Source of the DNA: UBA1046 sp964624395
Lineage (GTDB): Bacteria; Bacillota; Clostridia; Saccharofermentanales; DTU023
Assembly (NCBI GenBank): GCA_964624395.1
Contig: CAZUWY010000015.1
Span: 1-34,049, forward strand
DNA length: 34,049 bases
Reading direction: 5' to 3'
Below, in pieces: positions 1 through 7,983 of this stretch (its first letter is position 1; every line of letters begins with the position of its first letter). The position numbers were made by a program, and so were the translations under genes. The notes below the pieces were generated by a model, which had not been told where the DNA came from, searched no databases, and saw nothing but the letters and a program-made list of their open reading frames with translations.

Positions 1-80
1 CCTCAACGGCCTTTTAAACCATTATCAAACAGGGCGTTTGAACTTTCAACCGGGTCAAGATCTCAGGAGTTTTCTTGATC

Positions 81-102
81 CAATTACTACTATACGAGGA
101 GA
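81..102 (+). repeat. 22-nt leader repeat, copy 1
   Basis: The 22 nt ending in the Shine-Dalgarno (SD) sequence of the GntR gene recur at 19382-19403 before an unrelated hydrolase gene. The only difference is A versus G at position 94. The core is ATTACTACTAT followed by CGAGGAGA. It contains a TACTAT hexamer (88-93) that could be a -10 box, in which case the mRNA would start inside the ribosome binding site. Confidence 0.7.
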
Positions 103-108
103 TAAAAA

Positions 109-801
109 ATGCCGGGAACTGTTTTGCAGGTAATCAAGAAGGATCAATCATTGTCGGAGCAGGCCTACCAGATCATTAAGCGCAAGATTATCGATCTGAG
201 CTATGAACCCGGATCAGACCTTACTGAAGCGCGGCTGGCGGATGAACTGCAAATGAGCAGAATGCCGATTAGATCGGCCTTGCATCGCCTGGAGCTGGAA
301 GACTGGATTATTGCCGACTTCAGAAAGAAGACCAGAGTGAAACCTATACTTAGACAAGATGTGATCGATATCTACCAGATGCGAAATCTACTGGAACTGC
401 CGGCGATGGAAAAAATATTCGCCGAAGAGAAAACCTGGAGGTTTTCTTTTGTTATGGAAGAAGCTCTGCTCAGCATAAAAGCCAATGTTTTCGATCTTTA
501 CGAGCGGGAACTGGCGGAAACCAATCTCCATATGGCCATTGTCAAGGTGCTGGGCAATAAGAGGATTGATAGGATCTACCGCAATGCCCAGGATGAGCTG
601 ATCCGCATAGGACTAAGCTTTGTCAGAAATGAAGAGCGCGACAATCAATATCTGGCTCATATTATTCAGGGCTGGGAAGATATTATCCTCGCTATCCGCG
701 AAGAGCGTAAAGAGGATGCCTTGGAAATTTTCGATCGGGACCATCTCAGTGGCGCCTTGGAGCTGGCTTTGAAGCAGTTCCCATCAGCTCAAAGCAATTG
801 A
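109..801 (+). CDS. GntR-family transcriptional regulator (FCD-type)
   Basis: A DNA-binding regulator of 230 aa. The N-terminal winged helix-turn-helix (about residues 13-80) shows the GntR pattern: SEQAYQIIKRKII, then PG, then LTEARLADELQMSR and a recognition helix MPIRSALHRLELED. The rest is all-helical, starts around DVIDIYQMRNLLE, and fits the FCD ligand-binding domain typical of FadR/GntR regulators of carboxylate metabolism. The start ATG has GAGGAG seven bases upstream. It lies 54 bp before the glycyl radical enzyme gene with no terminator or clear promoter between, so it probably belongs to that operon and senses its substrate or product. The effector cannot be read from sequence. An AT-rich inverted repeat (TTTAAT/ATTAAA, 809-824) before the next gene is a weak operator candidate. 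Confidence 0.88.
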   Translation: MPGTVLQVIKKDQSLSEQAYQIIKRKIIDLSYEPGSDLTEARLADELQMSRMPIRSALHRLELEDWIIADFRKKTRVKPILRQDVIDIYQMRNLLELPAMEKIFAEEKTWRFSFVMEEALLSIKANVFDLYERELAETNLHMAIVKVLGNKRIDRIYRNAQDELIRIGLSFVRNEERDNQYLAHIIQGWEDIILAIREERKEDALEIFDRDHLSGALELALKQFPSAQSN

Positions 802-855
802 TTTGCCTTTTAATAAGAATTAAATTCAGTTTTCGTCAGATAGGGAGGAAGTAAA

Positions 856-3228
856 ATGGCTCAATACATGGAGAGGATCAAGCGCCTAAAAGAAAGACTT
901 TTGTCTATTACACCGGAAATGGATCTGGAGAATGCCAAGATCCTGACTGCGGGTTTCATTGAGTATGAAAATATGCCCCTGATTTTAAAGAAAGCATATG
1001 CCTTCCGCAAGCAATGTGAAGAAAAAACAATTGCCATTGCCGCAGATGAGCTAATCGTCGGCAATTCGGGCTCAAAAATCCGGGGAGGAATTTTATGTGC
1101 CGATTGCTGCTGGTCGGTCTTAGATGATGAATTGGAGACAATCAGTGAACGCAAGTACGATCCCTTCCAGCTCAAGGATGATGACAGGCAGTTGTTTTTG
1201 GATACGGTGAAACCTTACTGGCGGGGCAAATCAAATTTTGAAAAATGGCGCCGGCAGATTCCCGAGGATCTAAAACTGTTGAGAGACAATGGCGTTGTCT
1301 TTATAGACCGTAAAGGTGTGCGCGGCTTTGGTGAGACAACCGCTGGCTATAGCTGGCTGCTTGAAGTTGGCATTAAAGGGATTAGAGAAAAGATCAATGA
1401 GCGCCGCAGGAGAATCGATCTGGCCAGGCCCGGAGACCTGGAAAAGGATCACTTTCTCCAGGCCTTGCTGCTTGTCTGTGACGGGCTGACCACTTTGGCG
1501 GGGCGCTACGCTGATCTGGCCGAAGAGATGCTGGCTGAGGAAAAAGATATCCTTCGCCGGGCAGAGCTTTTACAGATCGCTCAGATCTGCCGCCGTGTAC
1601 CTGAAAATCCTGCCTCTACATTTCACGAGGCCCTGCAATCATTTTATTTTTACCATACCGGCTTGTTCATGGAGCAAAACGCAGCCTCCTACAATCCCGG
1701 CAGAATGGATCAGTATCTGCTGCCCTACTATCGTGCTGATCTTGAAAGTGGCAGAATCAATCAGAATCAGGCGCAAGAGCTTTTAGACTGCCTGTGGATC
1801 AAATTCAGTGAGCCTTGTTTATTTCAGGATGCTGTGACCGCAGAATTTGCCGCCGGCTATCCCATGTTTCAAAATGTCTGTGTGGGAGGGATTGACGAGG
1901 CTGGCAGGGATGCAGTCAATGAGCTCTCTTATTTGATCATCCAGGCCTCAATTGATGTCCAGCTCTACCAGCCGTCTTTGTCTGTGCGCTATAATATGGC
2001 CAAAAATCCCAATTCCTTCCTGCGCAAAATAGTTGAGCTGATCAGCCTGGGCACAGGTTTTCCCGCCTTTCACAATGATGAGGTGGGCATACGCATGCTC
2101 TTAAACAAGGGCGTACCTCTCAGAGAGGCCTGGGATTGGAATCCCTGCGGCTGCGTCGAGACCAATCTTGAAGGGCGCATGAGGCAATATACCGCCCTAG
2201 CAGATGTGAATCTGGGCAGTATTGTTGAACTGGCCCTGACAGATGGCGTCAGCCGCAAGAGCGGTGAGCAGATATCTGTCAGCACAGGAGATCCGGAGGA
2301 ATTTGATCGCTTTGAAGATTTTATCTCGGCTCTCAAAGCTCAGCTGGCACATACCATTCATGCCACAGTTGCCGGCAGCCATCTGCTGGACGATATCTGC
2401 CTGGAAAGACCTGTACCGGCCTTGTCACTAAGCTTCAAGGAATGTATTGAAAAGGGCATGGATTATTCCGCCGGAGGAGCCAAATACAATGTCGGCAACG
2501 GCATTATCTTGATCGGGGTTGCCGATCTGGTCAACAGCATCGCCGCTGTGAAAAAGTTAGTCTACCAGGATAAAAAACTTTCCATGGCTGAACTTACCCG
2601 GGCACTGGCAGCAGATTTTAAGGGCTATGAAGAGGTTGAAGAGCTTTGCCTTTCAGCGCCCAAGTACGGCAATGACGATGAGGATGTCGATAATATTGCC
2701 GCAGAGATTTTTACCTATATAGCTGATGAGATTGAGCAGTATGAAAGCAAGTTTGGCCGCATGACTCCCGGTATACTGCCGGTGTCGGGCAATACTCCCT
2801 TCGGACTTGAGGTGGGGGCGCTGCCTTCCGGCCGCAAGGCCTGGAAACCTCTAGCCGATGGTGTCAGCCCCAGCGGAGGTACAGATCTGGGCGGCCCCAC
2901 AGCTGTACTTAAATCGGTTTCCAAACTTCCCCATGACAGGTTTACGCAGGGGACTTTGCTCAATATGAAAGTTGAAGATGATCTGCTCAAGACAGAAAAC
3001 GGTATCCAGCAGATGATGTCACTGCTCAAGAGCATGTGCAGTCTGGGTGTCTTTCATGTCCAGTTTAATGTCATCGATCAAGAAAAGCTTTTGCAGGCAC
3101 AAAAATACCCCGAAAAACATAAGGGTCTTCTGATTCGCGTTGCCGGCTATACAGCCTATTTCGTCGAGCTGGGCAAAGATGTACAAGATGAAATTATTGC
3201 CAGAACCATGCAGACAAGCATCTCTTGA
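856..3228 (+). CDS. Glycyl radical enzyme (PFL-like), substrate unassigned
   Basis: A 790-aa member of the pyruvate formate-lyase-like glycyl radical superfamily. The thiyl-radical loop reads CGCVET, putting Cys433 and Glu435 in the active site. The C-terminal radical motif is RVAGYTAYF with Gly764, followed by the usual QDEIIART. The CVE signature rules out pyruvate formate-lyase itself (which has CC) and marks the eliminase/decarboxylase branch. Thr after Glu is, from memory, seen in 4-hydroxyproline dehydratase (HypD) and in hydroxyphenylacetate decarboxylase (CLET), whereas glycerol, propanediol and choline enzymes have CVEP. Length and the Cys and Gly positions are very close to HypD. 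However, the region before PGRMDQYL reads EQNAASYN and, by my recall-based alignment, lacks the Asp of HypD. It is about 100 aa shorter than HpdB and has no HpdC-like small subunit nearby. A strong SD (GGGAGGAAG) precedes ATG 856. The activase follows directly. Confidence 0.9.
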   Translation: MAQYMERIKRLKERLLSITPEMDLENAKILTAGFIEYENMPLILKKAYAFRKQCEEKTIAIAADELIVGNSGSKIRGGILCADCCWSVLDDELETISERKYDPFQLKDDDRQLFLDTVKPYWRGKSNFEKWRRQIPEDLKLLRDNGVVFIDRKGVRGFGETTAGYSWLLEVGIKGIREKINERRRRIDLARPGDLEKDHFLQALLLVCDGLTTLAGRYADLAEEMLAEEKDILRRAELLQIAQICRRVPENPASTFHEALQSFYFYHTGLFMEQNAASYNPGRMDQYLLPYYRADLESGRINQNQAQELLDCLWIKFSEPCLFQDAVTAEFAAGYPMFQNVCVGGIDEAGRDAVNELSYLIIQASIDVQLYQPSLSVRYNMAKNPNSFLRKIVELISLGTGFPAFHNDEVGIRMLLNKGVPLREAWDWNPCGCVETNLEGRMRQYTALADVNLGSIVELALTDGVSRKSGEQISVSTGDPEEFDRFEDFISALKAQLAHTIHATVAGSHLLDDICLERPVPALSLSFKECIEKGMDYSAGGAKYNVGNGIILIGVADLVNSIAAVKKLVYQDKKLSMAELTRALAADFKGYEEVEELCLSAPKYGNDDEDVDNIAAEIFTYIADEIEQYESKFGRMTPGILPVSGNTPFGLEVGALPSGRKAWKPLADGVSPSGGTDLGGPTAVLKSVSKLPHDRFTQGTLLNMKVEDDLLKTENGIQQMMSLLKSMCSLGVFHVQFNVIDQEKLLQAQKYPEKHKGLLIRVAGYTAYFVELGKDVQDEIIARTMQTSIS

Positions 3229-3237
3229 GGATTGATA

Positions 3238-3996
3238 ATGGAAAGGGCAACAGTTTTACGCATCGAACGCTCTTCGATCCATGACGGCGAAGGGCTGCGC
3301 ACAGTAATATTTCTCAAAGGCTGCCCGCTGCGCTGTGCCTGGTGTTCAACACCGGAAAGCCAGCAGGCAGAAATTGAGATGATTGATCAAAAGACTTATG
3401 GGGAGCTGATGTCAGTTGATCAGCTGATGGAAGAGATCAGCAAGGATGAAATTTTCTTTTTTCATTCAAACGGGGGTATCACCTTTTCAGGCGGGGAGCC
3501 GCTTATGTATGCGGATTTTGTTGCCAGCACAATGAAACGCTGTAGAAAACTTGGTATCAGCACAGCCGTAGAGACCAGCATGATCTGCCCTTATAGTGAG
3601 CTGGAGAAGATCCTGCCGTATTTGAATATTCTTTATGCCGATCTAAAACATCTTGACCCCTTAGCCCATCAGGAGTTTACCGGTGCTGATAATACTCTTA
3701 TTTTGGCAAATATTGAAAGGGCAGCCAGATCAAAGCTTCCCTTTCGCCTGATAATCCGCATCCCCGTGATACCGGGTCTTAATGACAGTGATGATCTTTT
3801 CGAAAAGACCGGCAAATACCTGCAGGGGCTGGAAAAATTAGAAGCTGTTGAGCTATTGCCCTACCATCGGCTCGGGCTTTCAACCTATGAAAAAATGGGT
3901 ATAGCATACAGCCTGCCGGAGGTAAAAGTTCCCAGCAAAAGCTATCTGGAAAAAAAGAAGAAAATTTTGCGTGCCTATGTTGACAAGGTCATTTAA
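3238..3996 (+). CDS. Radical SAM glycyl-radical-enzyme activase
   Basis: The activase that would install the glycyl radical on the upstream enzyme using SAM and a [4Fe-4S] cluster. The cluster motif CPLRCAWC (CX3CX2C) sits near residue 30, and ITFSGGEPL is the SAM-binding GGE motif. The protein keeps the WCSxPESQ signature typical of activases of non-PFL glycyl radical enzymes. It then goes straight from ESQQAEIEM to MSVDQLMEEI, so the usual ferredoxin-like insert with eight extra cysteines is absent. The total is 252 aa, close to PFL-activase length. I place the start at ATG 3238 because GAGG (3227-3230), overlapping the stop codon of the GRE gene, lies seven bases upstream. A TTG two codons earlier is less likely. 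Tight spacing implies translational coupling. Confidence 0.9.
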   Translation: MERATVLRIERSSIHDGEGLRTVIFLKGCPLRCAWCSTPESQQAEIEMIDQKTYGELMSVDQLMEEISKDEIFFFHSNGGITFSGGEPLMYADFVASTMKRCRKLGISTAVETSMICPYSELEKILPYLNILYADLKHLDPLAHQEFTGADNTLILANIERAARSKLPFRLIIRIPVIPGLNDSDDLFEKTGKYLQGLEKLEAVELLPYHRLGLSTYEKMGIAYSLPEVKVPSKSYLEKKKKILRAYVDKVI

Positions 3997-4037
3997 GCTT
4001 GAGCTGATTTCTTGTTAATTTTTTCGCCAATTAAAAA

Positions 4038-4070
4038 CAGCTGCCCGCTTGAAAGGGCAGCTGCTTTTTT
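4038..4070. terminator. Bidirectional intrinsic terminator
   Basis: The perfect 9-bp stem CAGCTGCCC / GGGCAGCTG (4038-4046 and 4055-4063) is flanked by an A-run on the left and CTTTTTT on the right. It lies between the convergent activase and aminotransferase genes and can serve both strands. Confidence 0.9.
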
Positions 4071-4090
4071 AGTTTTAAGGCAGGATTTAC

Positions 4091-5284
4091 CTAGACACGG
4101 TCGGGGTATACCTTTAGGGCCTTGTCCAAAATCTCGACTGCGCGCTCCAAATCTTCCGACTTGAGCACATAGGCGACTCTAACTTCGTCAACTCCCATGC
4201 CGTCAGTCTCGTAGAAATCTTCAACCGGGGCGACCATGACGGTTTCATTGTTATCCGTAAAATCGGTCAGCAGCCATTTGGCGAAATCTTCTGCATCTTT
4301 GACCGGCAGTTTGGCGATGGCGTAGAAGGCTCCCATGGGCTTTTTACAAAGCACGCCCTCAATTGCAGCCAGACCGTCACACAGGACATCACGACGGTTT
4401 TGATAGCGCTCGCGAATGGGATCAAAATAGGAAGGATCGAGTTTGTAAAGGGCTGAAGAACCGATCATTTCCAGAGTCGGAGCACAGAGTCTGCCCTGTC
4501 CAAGCTTTAATACCTGAGCGATTAGCTCACTGTTCTTGGTGGCCAGAGAGCCGATGCGGGCACCGCAGGCGGAAAATCTCTTGGAAACAGAGTCGACAAT
4601 GATAACCCGATCCAAAATATCGGTCATCTCGCCAAAGCTGGTTGCTTTCAAGCCTTCATAGGTGAACTCGCGGTAAACTTCATCAGCAATAATGAAGAGA
4701 TCATGCTCCTTGGCGATCTTTGCTACCTGTTCCACTTCCTCACGGGTGTAGACTACACCGGTTGGATTACCTGGATTAGAGAGAGCAATTGCTCTTGTCT
4801 TGTCGTTGATCAGGGCCACTATCTCTTCTTCAGAGGGCAGGGCGAAGCCATTTTCCGCGTAAGTGGTAAGGGGTTTTAGTGTGACAGAATAGGGAGCTGC
4901 GAAACTGCGATAATTTGTATAAAAAGGCTCCGGTACCAGGATTTCCTCATCGACATCAGCCACAGCAATGAAAGCCCACATCAATGCTTCACTGCCACCA
5001 TTGGTGATAATGATGTCTGCGGGCTCGTAGGGGAGTCCTATTCTCTTGTAGTAATCCGAGGTAGCTTTGATTAGCTCAGGATCACCCATCGAGTTGGCAT
5101 AGGCCAGAACTTTGATATCTGCCTTGCGGATAGCATCCATGAAGACGTCAGGTGTTTCAATGTCCGGCTGTCCTACATTGAGACCATAGATCTTAACGCC
5201 ACGCTTCCTGGCTTCATCCGCAAAGGGCACCAGTCGTCTGATTGGCGACGACTGCATCGCTTGCATTCTTTTTGAAATTTTCAT
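4091..5284 (-). CDS. PLP-dependent aminotransferase, class I/II (AspC/AraT-like)
   Basis: A 397-aa fold-type I aminotransferase in the cytoplasm, moving amino groups between an amino acid and a 2-oxo acid. Visible motifs are NGGSEALM (cofactor phosphate region, about residues 95-102), NPGNPTG (170-176), ADEVYREF with Asp201 and Tyr204, the Schiff-base lysine in SVSKRFSACGARIG (Lys235), and a C-terminal VRVAYVL carrying the substrate carboxylate Arg. Full length. ATG 5284 is preceded by GGAGGGTAAA. It is convergent with the glycyl radical operon and separated from it by a terminator. An aromatic transaminase feeding an arylacetate pathway is conceivable, but an aspartate or branched-chain substrate is equally possible from sequence. 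Confidence 0.9.
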   Translation of the reverse strand: MKISKRMQAMQSSPIRRLVPFADEARKRGVKIYGLNVGQPDIETPDVFMDAIRKADIKVLAYANSMGDPELIKATSDYYKRIGLPYEPADIIITNGGSEALMWAFIAVADVDEEILVPEPFYTNYRSFAAPYSVTLKPLTTYAENGFALPSEEEIVALINDKTRAIALSNPGNPTGVVYTREEVEQVAKIAKEHDLFIIADEVYREFTYEGLKATSFGEMTDILDRVIIVDSVSKRFSACGARIGSLATKNSELIAQVLKLGQGRLCAPTLEMIGSSALYKLDPSYFDPIRERYQNRRDVLCDGLAAIEGVLCKKPMGAFYAIAKLPVKDAEDFAKWLLTDFTDNNETVMVAPVEDFYETDGMGVDEVRVAYVLKSEDLERAVEILDKALKVYPDRV

Positions 5285-5332
5285 TTTACCCTCCAGAAAA
5301 TATATTATTTAGTAAAAAGCATCTGCCAGAAT

Positions 5333-5361
5333 AGTATACCTAATAATATTTCTTTAGCCAA
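5333..5361 (-). promoter_or_regulatory. Sigma-A promoter for the aminotransferase
   Basis: On the minus strand: TTGGCT (5361-5356), a 17-nt spacer, then TATACT (5338-5333). It lies about 50 nt before the aminotransferase start codon. Confidence 0.7.
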
Positions 5362-5448
5362 TTGATCAATTGAGAATGCCGCCAACAGGATAATTTCAAT
5401 ATTATTAAGTTGTAGTAAATTGTTAACGGAATTTTTCAATAAAATTCA

Positions 5449-5477
5449 TTGAACTGTAAATAACATGATGATATTAT
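5449..5477 (+). promoter_or_regulatory. Promoter for the XRE regulator
   Basis: TTGAAC (5449-5454), 17-nt spacer, TATTAT (5472-5477) preceded by TGA, so also an extended -10. It faces away from the aminotransferase promoter and leaves a leader of about 30 nt. Confidence 0.65.
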
Positions 5478-5513
5478 TGATATAGAAAAAAAGAAAGAGG
5501 AATTAGAATAATT

Positions 5514-5975
5514 ATGAGTTATATTCGTCAGCTCAGAAAACAACATCACATCACTCAAGCTCAACTAGCAGAGAAATTAAATGTAACTCAAACATCTGTT
5601 AGCCAATGGGAAAGCGGCAGGAATTTTCCGGATATCAAGACAGCCAGGAAGATAGCTGATTATTTTGGTGCCAGTCTGGATCAGATTTTAGCCCCGCATT
5701 CTTCAGACAGCAGCGGCATAGATACCCATCTGCCCTATATATATGCTGACTCGCCCTATCACAGAGGCGTCAATGTCAGTAAAGCAGGTGAGCTTGAGAT
5801 GAAGAGAAGATTGATCGATATCTTTGATCATCTGTCTCTGACGGCTAAGGCCAGAATTTTGGAGCGGGCGGAGGCCTATTTGGAAATTGAACTCTATGAA
5901 CGAGAGAACAAAATTAAAAGAAGCGTAGAGCAAAACAATAAAATTGACGGGGGCGGCAGCATAGATAATCTCTAG
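5514..5975 (+). CDS. XRE-family helix-turn-helix regulator
   Basis: A 153-aa protein with an N-terminal Cro/C1-type HTH (about residues 4-58). Markers are ITQAQLAEKLNVTQTSVSQW, then ESGRNFPDIKTARKIADYF. The C-terminal part (60-153) has a Tyr/Pro-rich linker and a helical stretch from DIFDHLSLTAKARILERAE onward that may dimerise. No peptidase or other enzymatic domain is seen. AGAGG lies 13 nt before the ATG, which is long for an SD. It is a single-gene unit divergent from the aminotransferase and followed by a hairpin terminator. Its target is unknown; the neighbouring aminotransferase promoter is the obvious candidate. Confidence 0.85.
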   Translation: MSYIRQLRKQHHITQAQLAEKLNVTQTSVSQWESGRNFPDIKTARKIADYFGASLDQILAPHSSDSSGIDTHLPYIYADSPYHRGVNVSKAGELEMKRRLIDIFDHLSLTAKARILERAEAYLEIELYERENKIKRSVEQNNKIDGGGSIDNL

Positions 5976-6011
5976 ATGATCTGCCGGCCAGCTTAAGTGA
6001 AACAATCTTTG

Positions 6012-6036
6012 GCGCAGCTTTCGCTGCGCTGATTTT
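6012..6036 (+). terminator. Terminator of the XRE gene
   Basis: The 7-bp GC stem GCGCAGC / GCTGCGC (6012-6018, 6023-6029) with loop TTTC is followed by TGATTTTT. It lies about 35 nt after the stop codon. Confidence 0.7.
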
Positions 6037-6078
6037 TGAGCATTTAGAACAATAACTGCATCAAAATCCAACAAATAC

Positions 6079-6107
6079 TTGACATTTTAATGAACTGGCG
6101 CTAAAAT
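6079..6107 (+). promoter_or_regulatory. Near-consensus sigma-A promoter with no gene behind it
   Basis: TTGACA (6079-6084), exactly 17 nt, TAAAAT (6102-6107). The predicted start is near 6114. No credible coding region follows on this strand for 600 bp; the transcript would enter the hairpin-rich stretch beginning at 6115. Confidence 0.7.
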
Positions 6108-6114
6108 TTTTATA

Positions 6115-6460
6115 AGTTCCACAAACTATGAAGAGCATAGATTACTGGGAACTCGCCCATCAGCTGCCAGAGAAAAACAGGCAGAATGCAATTTGACAGA
6201 CTGCAAAATTAATGGCATTTGCCATTCCTGGATCAAGAGATATGATCCCCCGACGCAGCATCGGCCAAGGCAGTAAAAACTTGTTTTTCGCTCCAAGTCG
6301 CCAAGTTCATCCCTTTTCATGGGCGGGCGCAAAAGGCAAAAGATCTGATCTGGGCAAAGGAAGGAGGAAGTACTGTATTGGAAGTACACCTCGATGAAAC
6401 GGGCAGCTAATCCGGCATCATCCACTTAGTGACAAAATTTATTCGGATCCTGCCCGTTTC
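6115..6460 (+). ncRNA. Candidate structured non-coding RNA (no family recognised)
   Basis: This stretch has a promoter in front but no plausible protein. It holds consecutive hairpins: AGTTCC/GGAACT (6115-6120, 6148-6153) enclosing CTATG/CATAG (6126-6130, 6136-6140); CTGCC/GGCAG (6164-6168, 6180-6184); AATGGC/GCCATT (6211-6226); GGATCA/TGATCC (6230-6235, 6243-6248); CCGA/TCGG (6250-6264); AAAAAC/GTTTTT (6275-6288); and a perfect 11-bp long-range pair GAAACGGGCAG/CTGCCCGTTTC (6396-6406, 6450-6460). I looked for RNase P, tmRNA, SRP, T-box and 6S signatures and saw none. There is no poly-T terminator at 6460, so the 3' end is uncertain. It could instead be a decayed palindromic element. Confidence 0.4.
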
Positions 6461-6637
6461 GTATGCCAGCAGTTATTCTAAACGATAAGTAAATATTCCC
6501 CTGAAGACAAAAACGATTATTCTTTTCTGGTTCCCTTTAGTAAATCAATTATCTTATCTGCCACAATATTTTGTGCTTCTAAATTATCTGACCACTACAG
6601 ATTGTGCATGCGCAGCTATTGATCAGCGACGCTGCAC

Positions 6638-6666
6638 TTGCTTATTGGGCTGTTTTGATATATAAT
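6638..6666 (+). promoter_or_regulatory. Promoter of the veg-ispE operon
   Basis: TTGCTT (6638-6643), 17-nt spacer, perfect TATAAT (6661-6666). A GCAGC/GCTGC stem-loop (6612-6616, 6631-6635) lies immediately upstream of the -35 box. Confidence 0.8.
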
Positions 6667-6711
6667 AAACAATGATATGCACAAACAATATTTTTTATCG
6701 AGGTGATTTTG

Positions 6712-6999
6712 TTGATAGAGAAATCTGACCTGAGGATATGTCGAAGCGGCCTGCAAGAGCGTATTGGACGTAAGATCTGGCTCAAATCCAAGGGCGGTAG
6801 AAAACGGACCATTATTCACGAAGGTTATCTAGACAACTGCTCGTCCAATGTTTTTACAGTGCGTTGCCCTGTATCGTCAGCTTATGATGAATATGTTTCC
6901 TTTAGTTATGTTGATGTCCTGACCAAAGTTGTAGAAATCCGTTTTGACAAGGAGTTGGACTCTCAGGATAGTTTAACTGACGGACAGCCCCTGGTTTAA
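6712..6999 (+). CDS. veg: Veg family protein
   Basis: A small cytoplasmic protein of the Veg (DUF1021) family. The core pattern is visible: IGRKIWLKSKGGRKRT, then GYLDNCSSNVFTV, and a YVSFSYVDVLTKVVEIRF ending. In Bacillus, Veg is abundant and linked to biofilm matrix gene control; its biochemical role is unclear. The start is probably TTG 6712, because AGGTGA (6701-6706) is a good SD at that distance. A GTG at 6703 lies inside the SD and is unlikely. The copy has a C-terminal tail of about 15 residues beyond the usual end. The veg-ispE order matches other Firmicutes and supports the call. Confidence 0.85.
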   Translation: MIEKSDLRICRSGLQERIGRKIWLKSKGGRKRTIIHEGYLDNCSSNVFTVRCPVSSAYDEYVSFSYVDVLTKVVEIRFDKELDSQDSLTDGQPLV

Positions 7000-7002
7000 T
7001 TT

Positions 7003-7983
7003 ATGCAAGCAGACGCGGTAACTGTCAGGGATATTGCCCCTGCAAAAATCAATCTGTCTTTAGATGTTACGGGGCAAAGAGAAGATGGTTACCACAATAT
7101 AGACAGCATTATGCAGATCATATCACTTGCCGACGGCGTTACTGTTACAGTAGCGCCTTTGTCATCGGCAAAGAGATTGGCGGAAAACAATGGCTTTTCG
7201 CTAATGAAATCTTCAGCTGCAGATGCTATTATCGGCATCAAAAGCAGCAGACCCCTACCTTTAGATCTAAATAATACAGCCGTGCGGGCTGCAGACCTCT
7301 GGTGCCTGACTGCCCGGGCAAATAATATTTTTGTGGGCATTGCTTTAGAAAAAAATATTCCCAGCGGCAGTGGTCTTGGCGGTGGCAGTGCTAATGCAGC
7401 TGCTGTTTTGCGTGTTTTGAATCAACTGGCAAAAACAGGCCGAATAGATTTTACTCCTCTTCCTTCAGCCACTCTTTTTGCCCTGGCTGCACAGATAGGC
7501 GCCGATGTGCCTTTTTGCCTTCAAGGGGGCGTTGCCCGCTGCCAAGGTATCGGAGAGATGATTGAGCCCTTGCCCCCTTTACCCAAATGGCCAATTCTTT
7601 TGGCTTTGCCTTCCTTTTCTCTCTCCACCCAAAACCAGTATTTTGAGCTAGACCTTTTAGATAACTCAAAATGGCAGCGACCGGATAATCCCAGCCTCAT
7701 TCAAGCCATAAAAGAAAAAGACATCACCGGCATCAGCAAGTATGCCGGCAATGTCTTTGGCAATCTATCCGATCCCCGCCTTGACAGTCTGGAAAAAAGA
7801 TTAAGAAGTACCAAGGCATCTCTGGTTCAGCTTACCGGATCGGGCCCGGTGCTCTTTGCTCTCTTTGCTGCGGAAGAAAAGCGCAATCTGGCCCTGACCA
7901 GCTTAAGACTTTCAACAAAAGATAAAACTCAGTTTGTACCGGCTTTTTTACTTCCGGATTATAAATTGTCAGAATCCAGATAA
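7003..7983 (+). CDS. ispE: 4-diphosphocytidyl-2-C-methyl-D-erythritol kinase
   Basis: A GHMP-family kinase that phosphorylates CDP-ME on its 2-hydroxyl with ATP, the fourth step of the MEP isoprenoid pathway, in the cytosol. Motif 1 is APAKINLSLDVTG with REDGYH (residues 9-28). The ATP-binding loop is PSGSGLGGGSANAA (from about residue 120). Motif 3 is LTGSGPVLFALF. At 326 aa it is slightly longer than usual (about 290); the extra residues fall after the second strand around SSAKRLAENNGF. ATG 7003 is three bases after the veg stop, with no separate SD, which suggests translational coupling. Its 3' end overlaps the convergent dtd gene by 25 bp. Confidence 0.95.
   Translation: MQADAVTVRDIAPAKINLSLDVTGQREDGYHNIDSIMQIISLADGVTVTVAPLSSAKRLAENNGFSLMKSSAADAIIGIKSSRPLPLDLNNTAVRAADLWCLTARANNIFVGIALEKNIPSGSGLGGGSANAAAVLRVLNQLAKTGRIDFTPLPSATLFALAAQIGADVPFCLQGGVARCQGIGEMIEPLPPLPKWPILLALPSFSLSTQNQYFELDLLDNSKWQRPDNPSLIQAIKEKDITGISKYAGNVFGNLSDPRLDSLEKRLRSTKASLVQLTGSGPVLFALFAAEEKRNLALTSLRLSTKDKTQFVPAFLLPDYKLSESR

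Noticed and set aside
2715..3035. A 106-codon frame antisense to the glycyl radical enzyme gene
   Set aside because: Shadow frame with no SD or motif, inside a fully conserved enzyme.
856..3228. Naming the glycyl radical enzyme as 4-hydroxyproline dehydratase, or as an arylacetate decarboxylase linked to the nearby aminotransferase
   Set aside because: Length and CVET fit HypD, but substrate-binding residues do not appear to; the decarboxylase small subunit is missing and the aminotransferase is in a separate convergent unit.
6128..6196. A 22-codon frame right after the promoter at 6079
   Set aside because: No SD, no similarity, and its start lies inside the first hairpin pair.
6126..6425. 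A 99-codon open frame on the minus strand across the hairpin-rich region
   Set aside because: No ribosome binding site, no recognisable domain, and its composition follows the palindromes; better explained as a chance frame over structured sequence.
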